From assembly GCA_029203145.1 (NCBI GenBank), contig CP119309.1, forward strand, positions 831,001 to 895,000: a stretch of 64,000 nt of DNA, given 5' to 3'. Shown piece after piece: positions 58,106 to 64,000 of this stretch (position 1 is its first letter; each line of letters starts with the position of its first letter). The notes beneath the pieces are model-generated. The model saw only the letters and a list, made by a program, of their open reading frames with translations, ran no database searches and was not told the origin of the DNA. The translations under genes and the position numbers were made by a program. This DNA comes from Candidatus Brevundimonas phytovorans. Lineage in GTDB: Bacteria > Pseudomonadota > Alphaproteobacteria > Caulobacterales > Caulobacteraceae.

Positions 58106-59422
58106 ATGAGCGATTTGTTTGAAGCCTCCGGCATCCATCCTCCTGACGCGCCTCTGGCTGACCGTCTGCGCCCGCAGACGCTGGATCAGGTCGTGGGGCA
58201 GGACCATCTGCTGGGCGAGGGCGGGCCGATCCGCCGCATGATCGAGGCCGGGCGTCTGGGCTCCATGATCCTGTGGGGGCCGCCGGGCACCGGAAAGACC
58301 ACCATCGCCCGGCTTCTGGCCAAGGCGGCGGGCTATGAATATCAATCAATTAGCGCGGTCTTCTCAGGCGTTGCCGACCTGAAGAAGGCGTTCGAGGCGG
58401 CCAGGATGCGCCGGGCGGCGGGGCAACAGACCCTGCTGTTCGTGGACGAGATCCACCGCTTCAACCGCGCCCAGCAGGACGGCTTCCTGCCCTTCGTCGA
58501 GGAGGGGGTGGTGACGCTGGTCGGGGCCACGACCGAGAACCCGTCGTTCGAACTGAACGGGGCGCTGCTGTCGCGGTCCCAGGTCTATGTGCTGAAGCGG
58601 CTGGACGACGCGGCGCTGGACCAGTTGCTGGATCGGGCGGCGACCCTGATGGAGCGGCCCCTGCCGCTGACGCCCGAGGCGCGCCACGCCATGCTGGCCC
58701 TGGCCGACGGCGACGGGCGCTATCTGCTGACCATGTCGGAGGTGCTGTTCGACCTGCCTGGCCCAGACCGGGGAGGCGATCTGCTGGACGTTCAGGCTCT
58801 GGCGGGCGTGCTTCAGAAGCGGGCGCCCGCCTACGACAAGTCGCGCGAGGAACATTATAACCTCATATCTGCGCTGCATAAATCGGTGCGCGGGTCAGAC
58901 CCGGACGCGGCGCTCTACTGGCTGGCGCGGATGCTGAACGGAGGCGAGGATCCGCTCTATCTGGCGCGGCGCATCGTGCGGATGGCGGTCGAGGACATCG
59001 GTCAGGCCGACCCCCTGTCCATCATGGTCGCCAACGCCGCCAAGGACACCTACGACTTCCTCGGCTCGCCCGAGGGCGAACTGGCGCTGGCTCAGGCGGT
59101 GGTCCATCTGGCCACGGCGCCCAAGTCGGTCGGGGTCTATGAAGCCTTCAAGGCGGCCAAGAAGGCGGCGCACGAAACCGGCTCCCTGATGCCGCCCGCC
59201 CATATCCGCAATGCGCCTACGAAGCTGATGAAGTCGCTCGGCTACGGCAAGGGCTACCAGTACGACCCCGACACGCCCGAGGGCTTCTCGGGCGCCAACT
59301 TCTTCCCCGACGAGATGGAGCGGCGCACCTTCTACAGGCCCAAGGGCGAGGGGCATGAGGAGAAGGTCAAGGCGCGGCTGGAACGCTGGGCGGCGATGCG
59401 GGCGCGGGCGCAGGGCGACTGA
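58106..59422 (+). CDS. rarA: Replication-associated recombination protein RarA (MgsA)
   Basis: A 438-residue AAA+ ATPase that acts at stalled replication forks. Walker A WGPPGTGKTTIARL is at about residues 57-70, Walker B LFVDEIHRFNRAQQDGFLP at about 111-129, sensor 1 GATTENPSFELNGALLSR, and the family-specific C-terminal tetramerisation part with PLYLARRIVRMAVEDIG. The -10-like GCCTATCTC ending about 12 bases before the ATG, and the absence of a ribosome-binding site, suggest a nearly leaderless mRNA. Intact. Confidence 0.95.
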   Translation: MSDLFEASGIHPPDAPLADRLRPQTLDQVVGQDHLLGEGGPIRRMIEAGRLGSMILWGPPGTGKTTIARLLAKAAGYEYQSISAVFSGVADLKKAFEAARMRRAAGQQTLLFVDEIHRFNRAQQDGFLPFVEEGVVTLVGATTENPSFELNGALLSRSQVYVLKRLDDAALDQLLDRAATLMERPLPLTPEARHAMLALADGDGRYLLTMSEVLFDLPGPDRGGDLLDVQALAGVLQKRAPAYDKSREEHYNLISALHKSVRGSDPDAALYWLARMLNGGEDPLYLARRIVRMAVEDIGQADPLSIMVANAAKDTYDFLGSPEGELALAQAVVHLATAPKSVGVYEAFKAAKKAAHETGSLMPPAHIRNAPTKLMKSLGYGKGYQYDPDTPEGFSGANFFPDEMERRTFYRPKGEGHEEKVKARLERWAAMRARAQGD

Positions 59423-59506
59423 CACGCCCAACCTGATCGCCGTTCATTGTTAAGCATGGCGGTTCCGGCCTAGCCTCCCTGTGATCGGCAACCTGGGGAG
59501 GGAATA

Positions 59507-59953
59507 ATGATCGATATTGCGAGACGAGCGGCGACGCCCTGGCATCTGTGGGTCGTGGGCGTCGTGGCGGTTCTGTGGAACGCCTTTGGCTGCTGGGACT
59601 ATACGATGACCCATCTGAAGGGTGAGGCGCACCTGCGCGCCTTCGGCATGACCGACGCGCAGATCGCCTCTTTCGTCGCCATGCCCGCCTGGACGCACGC
59701 GACCTGGGCCATCGGGGTGTGGGGCGGCCTCTTGGGCGCTGTACTGCTGTTGGCGCGCCGGCGGTGGGCCACACCCGTCTTCGTCCTGTCGTTCCTCGGC
59801 TTCGTCGGCGGGCAGATCTACAGCCATGTCCTGTCCGATGCATCGGCTGTGGCGGGACCCAACGCCTGGGTGATGAACGTCGTCATCGGGGCCGGTTGCG
59901 TCTTCTTCATCTGGTACGCCTGGACCATGGCGAAGAAGGGCGTCCTCCGCTAA
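59507..59953 (+). CDS. Small four-helix membrane protein of unknown function
   Basis: A 148-residue protein with four predicted transmembrane segments (WHLWVVGVVAVLWNAFGCWD; TWAIGVWGGLLGAVLLLAR; PVFVLSFLGFVGGQIYSHVL; VVIGAGCVFFIWYAWTMAKK). The WNAFGCWDYTMTHLKGEAHL segment is characteristic of a family often vaguely labelled sugar transporter in genomes, without evidence for transport. GGGGAGGGAA precedes the ATG. The next gene starts 11 bases after its stop, so cotranscription is likely. Confidence 0.8.
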   Translation: MIDIARRAATPWHLWVVGVVAVLWNAFGCWDYTMTHLKGEAHLRAFGMTDAQIASFVAMPAWTHATWAIGVWGGLLGAVLLLARRRWATPVFVLSFLGFVGGQIYSHVLSDASAVAGPNAWVMNVVIGAGCVFFIWYAWTMAKKGVLR

Positions 59954-59964
59954 AGGCTCGGCGG

Positions 59965-60693
59965 GTGAAAACCCGCCAGCCCGCTTCCCTGACCGAAGAA
60001 GACATCGCCGCCGTTCGTTCGTGGGTCATCCACGAGGACGCGCATATCATCGCCTTCAACAAGCCGTCGGGCCTGTCGAGTCAGGGCGGCCGCATTCAGG
60101 CCCATACCCTGGACGACCTGCTGTGGGCCTTTGCGCGCTCGAACGGCAAGCGGCCGGAACTGGTGCACCGGCTGGACCGTGACACCTCGGGCGTCATCCT
60201 GGCGGCCAAGACCAAGCCCGCCGCGGGTTTCCTGGGCAAGGCCATGCAGATGCGCCGGTTCCAGAAGACCTATCTGGCCCTGGTGTCCGCAGCCCCTGAG
60301 CACAAGTCGGGCCGCATCACCGCCGCCCTGCGCCGCGAAGAGATCGGGCGCGAAAGCTATATGCGGGTGGTCGAGTTCGATGCGCCGGGCGCGCAAGGCG
60401 CCGTCAGCGGCTATCGCACCCTGGCCGCCAGCGAGGACGGCGCCCTGGTCGAGCTGTCGCCCGAGACGGGGCGGATGCATCAACTGCGGGTTCACATGGC
60501 CTCGATCGGTCGGCCTCTGGTCGGCGATGTGCGCTACGGCGGGGCCTTGACCTTCGCCGGTCGCGGCGCGCCGCGCCTGATGCTGCATGCGGCCAAGCTG
60601 TCCTTCCCGCACCCCGAAGGTGGGGAGCGCGTGACGCTGGAGGCGGCGCCGCCTGCGGACTTCGCGGCCTTGCAGGCGGCGGCGGGGCTCTGA
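59965..60693 (+). CDS. RluA-family pseudouridine synthase without S4 domain (GTG start)
   Basis: A 242-residue RNA pseudouridine synthase. The catalytic motif HRLDRDTSGVILAAKT (about residues 67-82) holds the nucleophilic Asp. SPETGRMHQLRVHMASIGRP is the conserved KID-like RNA-binding segment. No S4 domain precedes it, as in RluA/TruC-like members. The start at GTG 59965 is inferred: it is the first usable codon after the preceding stop, and the N-terminus then begins a normal hydrophilic lead. A second, S4-containing RluA-family gene is 1 kb away. Confidence 0.88.
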   Translation: MKTRQPASLTEEDIAAVRSWVIHEDAHIIAFNKPSGLSSQGGRIQAHTLDDLLWAFARSNGKRPELVHRLDRDTSGVILAAKTKPAAGFLGKAMQMRRFQKTYLALVSAAPEHKSGRITAALRREEIGRESYMRVVEFDAPGAQGAVSGYRTLAASEDGALVELSPETGRMHQLRVHMASIGRPLVGDVRYGGALTFAGRGAPRLMLHAAKLSFPHPEGGERVTLEAAPPADFAALQAAAGL

Positions 60694-60694
60694 A

Positions 60695-60721
60695 ATCCTC
60701 CCCTGCGTAGCGGGGGAGGAT
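60695..60721. other. Palindromic hairpin after the pseudouridine synthase
   Basis: ATCCTCCCC pairs perfectly with GGGGAGGAT around a nine-base loop. No T-run. It may be a Rho-assisted 3' end or an RNA-stability element and resembles the hairpin in the rpoB-rpoC spacer. Confidence 0.55.
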
Positions 60722-60797
60722 CGCCTGTTCAGCGCCGGTTCAGCTTCATGGCGGAACATCGGGCCTGGCTCGGCGCTAATCGGGCAGGAGATTTCGC

Positions 60798-61292
60798 ATG
60801 AAACGTCTCACCTTTGGTCTGATCGCCGCCTCCGCCCTGGCGCTGAGCGCCTGCGCCAGCCTGGCCCCCTATGGGCCGCAGCAGGGTGCGCGGGGGCAGG
60901 GGTTCAGCGAGCAGCAGATCGAATCCAACCGTTTCCGCGTCACCTACAACGGTGTCGGCGCGCCGGGCCCTGTGGTTGATCGCGCCCTGTTTCGCGCGGC
61001 GCAACTGACGGTCGATCAGGGCTATGACTGGTTCGAGGTGACGCAGCGCTGGATCGACGGACGGCCTGACAGCGCCGGGGGCGTGCGTCCCAGCGTCTCG
61101 ATCGGTGCAGGGTCCAGCCGATACGGCGGCTATCGCGCGTCCGGCGTCGGCGTGGGTCTGGGCTTCGACCTCAGCGGGCCGCAGCCGACCTCGACCACGC
61201 TGGAAATCGTCATGGGGCGCGGCGCCAAGCCGGATCGCCCCGAGGCCTATGACGCGCGCCGGGTTCAGGACGCGATCCGCAACCGGCTGTAG
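60798..61292 (+). CDS. CC0125/CC1285-family lipoprotein
   Basis: A 164-residue lipoprotein with lipobox LSAC, Cys19. The mature protein matches, by eye, the Caulobacter-type CC0125/CC1285 family: GFSEQQIESNRFRVTYNG followed by RALFRAAQLTVDQGYDWFEV and a Gly-rich linker, ending EAYDARRVQDAIRNRL. The family has no assigned function. GGAG lies upstream of the ATG. Its presence supports the Caulobacteraceae origin. Confidence 0.85.
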   Translation: MKRLTFGLIAASALALSACASLAPYGPQQGARGQGFSEQQIESNRFRVTYNGVGAPGPVVDRALFRAAQLTVDQGYDWFEVTQRWIDGRPDSAGGVRPSVSIGAGSSRYGGYRASGVGVGLGFDLSGPQPTSTTLEIVMGRGAKPDRPEAYDARRVQDAIRNRL

Positions 61293-61341
61293 AGCGCCGC
61301 CGACCGCTGTCATTCCCGCTGTGTCGGTGTAGAAGCCCGGC

Positions 61342-61740
61342 ATGATGCAATTTCTTCTTGTCGCCGTCGGCGGGGCCCTGGGGGCTGTGGCCCGCTATGG
61401 GCTGGGCCTGGCGGTCGGGCGGTTGGCGCCGGGCGCAAGCTGGCCGTGGGGCACGTTCGCGGCCAACGTCACGGGCGGTCTGCTGATGGGGCTGCTGGCC
61501 GGTTGGCTGGCGCTGAAGGCGGGAGCGGGGCAGGAGAGTGTGCGCCTGTTCGCCGCCGTCGGCGTGCTGGGCGGCTTCACCACCTTCTCGGCTTTTTCGC
61601 TGGAAGTCGCTTTGATGATCGAACGCCGTGAACTGGCCACGGCTTTCGTCTATGCGGTGGGTTCGGTGGTCATTTCCATCGCCGCCCTGTTCGTCGGCCT
61701 GATGATCGCGCGCAAACTGTTTACCGGAGTGGGCGCATGA
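61342..61740 (+). CDS. crcB: Fluoride ion channel CrcB/Fluc
   Basis: A 132-residue four-helix membrane protein that dimerises to export fluoride. Conserved features: GGALGAVARYGLGL near residue 10, GTFAANVTGGLLMGLL (about 37-52, with the pore Asn), and GGFTTFSAFSLEV (about 78-90), the phenylalanine-box/Na+ site motif. The next codon is also ATG. No fluoride riboswitch was recognised upstream. It overlaps the following gene by four bases, forming an operon. Confidence 0.95.
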   Translation: MMQFLLVAVGGALGAVARYGLGLAVGRLAPGASWPWGTFAANVTGGLLMGLLAGWLALKAGAGQESVRLFAAVGVLGGFTTFSAFSLEVALMIERRELATAFVYAVGSVVISIAALFVGLMIARKLFTGVGA

Positions 61741-62732
61741 GCCGCGAAGTCCAGACCCTCTATGTTGCTGAGGATGAACACGACATCCGTCTGGATCGGT
61801 GGTTCAAGCGGCGCTGGCCGCACCTGACCCATATCCAGGTCGAGAAGATGGCTCGCAGCGGCCAGATCCGCGTCGATGGTTCGCGGGTCAAGCCGCAGGA
61901 CCGCCTGACCGCCGGCGCCGCCGTGCGTGTGCCGCCGCTGCCCGACGCCAATCCGCGCAAGCCCGGCGACGTCCACGAACTGACCGAACGCGACATCGCC
62001 TACGCCAAGTCGCTGGTCCTCTATGAAGATCACATGGTCATCGCCCTGAACAAGCCGCACGGTCTGGCCGTGCAGGGCGGCACCAAGACGACCAAGCACG
62101 TCGACCGCCTGCTGTCGGCCTGGGGCGAGGGGATGGACCGGCCTCGTCTGGTCCACCGTCTGGACCGCGACACCTCGGGCGTCCTGCTGCTGGGCAAGGG
62201 GCCCGAGGCGGCCAAGCGTCTGGCCGGGGCCTTCGCCCGCCGTCAGGCCAAGAAGACCTATTGGGCCATCGTCATCGGCACCCCCAAGCCGACGCACGGC
62301 CAGATCGACCTGGCGCTGAAGAAGACCGGCATCAACGACTATGAGATGATGCGTCCGGCCGAGCCCAAGGACCCCAAGGGCGAACCGGCCGAGACCGCCT
62401 TCGCCACCATCAGCCGCGCCGCCCACCGCGCGTCGTGGATGGCGCTGCGCCCCTTCACCGGTCGCACTCACCAGCTGCGCGCCCACATGGCGGCCATCGG
62501 CCACCCCATCCTGGGCGACCACAAGTACGGCACCGACGCCTCCAAGCAGTTGAGCGGCATTCTGAAGCTGCAACTGCACGCCCGCCGCATCGAGCTGGAT
62601 CATCCCGGCGGCGGCACCCTGATCGTCGAGGCCCCGCTGAGCCCAGAGATCGAGGCGGGCTTCGCCCACTTCGGCTTCACCGAAGACGAGTGCGACACCG
62701 ATCCGTTCGAAGGGGTCAAGCGCCAGCGATGA
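61737..62732 (+). CDS. RluC/RluD-like pseudouridine synthase with S4 domain
   Basis: A 331-residue enzyme. The N-terminal S4 domain (IRLDRWFKRRWPHLTHIQVE) runs to about residue 65. The catalytic motif HRLDRDTSGVLLLGKGPEAA is at about 139-158, and PFTGRTHQLRAHMAAIGHPI is the conserved C-terminal segment. It probably modifies 23S rRNA (RluC-type), but exact sites cannot be told. It overlaps crcB (ATGA) and the HAD gene (ATGA), so the three are translationally coupled. Confidence 0.93.
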   Translation: MSREVQTLYVAEDEHDIRLDRWFKRRWPHLTHIQVEKMARSGQIRVDGSRVKPQDRLTAGAAVRVPPLPDANPRKPGDVHELTERDIAYAKSLVLYEDHMVIALNKPHGLAVQGGTKTTKHVDRLLSAWGEGMDRPRLVHRLDRDTSGVLLLGKGPEAAKRLAGAFARRQAKKTYWAIVIGTPKPTHGQIDLALKKTGINDYEMMRPAEPKDPKGEPAETAFATISRAAHRASWMALRPFTGRTHQLRAHMAAIGHPILGDHKYGTDASKQLSGILKLQLHARRIELDHPGGGTLIVEAPLSPEIEAGFAHFGFTEDECDTDPFEGVKRQR

Positions 62733-63403
62733 GGCCGCTCGCCGTTTTCGACATCGACGGGACCCTGGTCGACAGTCGCGCCTCGATCCATCGGGCGTGT
62801 TGCGAGGCGGCGGGGGTGCTGGGGCTGGCTGAGCCATCCTATGACCGGGTGCGCCAGATCGTCGGGCTGACGCTGGAGAAGGCTCTGCATGTTCTGGAGC
62901 CCGGCCTGACGATGGCCGAACTGGCCGAATTCGTGGCGGCGTTTCAAGCCAGTTTCCGCGACATGTATGACGCCGGGCACGAGGAGCCCCTGTATCCTGG
63001 CGTCATGGACACGCTCCGCCGGCTGAAGCGCGACGGCTGGCTCCTGTCGCTGGCGACGGGCCAGAACCGGCGCGGCGTGGCCCGCAATCTGGCGCGGCGG
63101 GAATGGAGTGACCTGTTCCTGTCCAGCCATTGCGCGGCGGACGGTCCGGGCAAGCCCGACCCTGCCATGCTGTTCGCCGCCATGACCGCCTGCGGGGCCG
63201 ACGCGGCCTCGACCACGATGATCGGCGACACCAGCCACGACATCACGATGGCGCTGAATGCGGGCGTGCATCCGCTGGGCGTCGGCTGGGGCTTCCATAC
63301 CCCTGAGGAACAGGTGGCGGCGGGCGCGCGTCACGTCGCCATCGACTGTCCTGATCTGGAGGCGGCGCTGGAGCGCTTCGCCTCGACCGCGCTTGCTGCT
63401 TAA
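62729..63403 (+). CDS. HAD-family hydrolase (Gph-like)
   Basis: A 224-residue HAD phosphatase. Motif I FDIDGTLVDSR (D8 and D10), motif II around LSLATGQNR (Thr), motif III Lys in GPGKPDPAM, and motif IV TTMIGDTSHDITMA are all intact. A helical cap between residues 20 and 85 makes it a C1-capped phosphoglycolate-phosphatase-like member. It is coupled to the upstream pseudouridine synthase by ATGA overlap. Substrate not predictable. Confidence 0.9.
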   Translation: MRPLAVFDIDGTLVDSRASIHRACCEAAGVLGLAEPSYDRVRQIVGLTLEKALHVLEPGLTMAELAEFVAAFQASFRDMYDAGHEEPLYPGVMDTLRRLKRDGWLLSLATGQNRRGVARNLARREWSDLFLSSHCAADGPGKPDPAMLFAAMTACGADAASTTMIGDTSHDITMALNAGVHPLGVGWGFHTPEEQVAAGARHVAIDCPDLEAALERFASTALAA

Positions 63404-63425
63404 GATTGGCTGCCTGAGACCGCCT

Positions 63426-64000
63426 ATGTCCCACATCCCCCCGCTCGATCCCAATGTCGCCGCCCGCAAGGGTTTCCGTGAGTCCGAGGAGCGCATCAAG
63501 CGCTTCTGGACGGTCGCCGACGTGTCAGAAGACGCCAATGGCTGGACGGTGCGTCTGGATGGGCGGACGCCCAAGACGCCGGCGGGGAACACGCTGACCC
63601 TGCCGACCGAGGCCGCCGCGCGGCTGGTGGCGGATGAGTGGGCGGCGCAAGGCGAGTTCCTGGTCCCGGCGACCATGCCGGCCACCCGACTGGCCTCGAC
63701 CGCCATCGACCGGGTCAGCCAGACGCGCGAGCCGGTGGCCGCCGAGATCGCCGCCTACGCCGGATCGGACGTCATCTGCTATCTGGCCGAACATCCGACG
63801 GCCCTGATCGAACGTCAGCAGGCCGAATGGGGGCCGTGGCGCGACTGGGCGGCCAAGGAACTGGGCGTGGCCCTGCACACGGCCGAGGGCATTGTGCATA
63901 GGGCCCAGGCGCCTGAGGCCCTGGAGCGGGTCAAGGCGCTGGCGCTGGCGATGGACGACCACGTCCTGACGGGCCTGGCGACGGCGGTGCCGCTGTTCGG
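63426..64000 (+). CDS. ATP12-family F1-ATPase assembly chaperone (5' part, runs off the window)
   Basis: The frame starts at ATG 63426 and is open to the window end (191 codons visible; the family is about 230-260). It includes RKGFRESEERIKRFWTVADV, GWTVRLDGRTPKTPAGNTLT and DEWAAQGEFLVPATMPATRL, which are recognised ATP12 segments, then ERQQAEWGPWRDWAAKELGV. ATP12 helps assemble the F1 alpha subunit in mitochondria and in alphaproteobacteria. It lies 22 bp after the HAD gene and is probably in the same operon as crcB. Confidence 0.9.
   Translation, partial: MSHIPPLDPNVAARKGFRESEERIKRFWTVADVSEDANGWTVRLDGRTPKTPAGNTLTLPTEAAARLVADEWAAQGEFLVPATMPATRLASTAIDRVSQTREPVAAEIAAYAGSDVICYLAEHPTALIERQQAEWGPWRDWAAKELGVALHTAEGIVHRAQAPEALERVKALALAMDDHVLTGLATAVPLF

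Noticed and set aside
61293..61341. Possible fluoride riboswitch upstream of crcB
   Set aside because: Only 49 bp separate crcB from the previous gene, and I could not find the conserved crcB-motif core (GGNGAUGG...) or its pseudoknot partner.

Overview
The window is 64 kb of GC-rich alphaproteobacterial chromosome. The gene order, the CC0125/CC1285-type lipoprotein, the F1-assembly chaperone ATP12, the short-LID adenylate kinase and the promoter style (TTGACG or similar, 16-17 bp, then a GCTACAT- or TATAAG-like -10) all point to Caulobacteraceae, most likely a Brevundimonas-like organism. This assignment comes from recognising proteins by eye, not from a search.

Most of the window is the core gene-expression block. 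tRNA-Trp-secE-nusG (1.2-2.3 kb) leads into rplK-rplA (2.9-4.0 kb), rplJ-rplL (7.9-8.9 kb) and rpoB-rpoC (15.7-24.1 kb). The str operon rpsL-rpsG-fusA-tuf follows (25.8-30.3 kb). The S10/spc/alpha supercluster then runs from rpsJ to rplQ (36.3-51.4 kb), including secY, adk and rpoA.

Unlike the compact arrangement of many bacteria, these operons are separated by accessory cassettes. Between rplA and rplJ lie a TPR-aspartyl/asparaginyl hydroxylase, a DUF47-Pit phosphate transport pair and a Nudix hydrolase. Between rplL and rpoB lie a DJ-1/PfpI protein, two tandem M61 metallopeptidases, an HTH protein and an FKBP lipoprotein. Between rpoC and rpsL lie a 41-bp tandem repeat and a proline-rich membrane protein. 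Between tuf and rpsJ lie a tiny acidic/proline-rich ORF, a CelD-like acetyltransferase, a JmjC/cupin oxygenase, a secreted GSG-repeat protein and two tandem outer-membrane barrels. Between adk and rpsM lies a TonB-like protein.

The last 12.5 kb is ordinary accessory and housekeeping sequence: GNAT, a two-gene ABC exporter, an ENPP-type phosphodiesterase lipoprotein, a DegP/HtrA lipoprotein, a subclass-B3 metallo-beta-lactamase-like enzyme with Glu at the first zinc-ligand position, a VOC protein, RarA, two RluA-family pseudouridine synthases, CrcB, a HAD phosphatase and the start of ATP12.

The most unusual signals are regulatory. A ~50-bp element with three ATTGCAC half-sites sits just upstream of the -35 box of rplK and recurs in the same orientation upstream of the M61 operon. 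An intrinsic terminator lies inside the rpsL 5' leader. Almost all intrinsic terminators here carry GNRA (often GCGA) or UNCG tetraloops. The duplicated barrel genes share an 89-bp identical 5' end and covarying terminators. I found no prophage, insertion sequence, CRISPR array or defence island.
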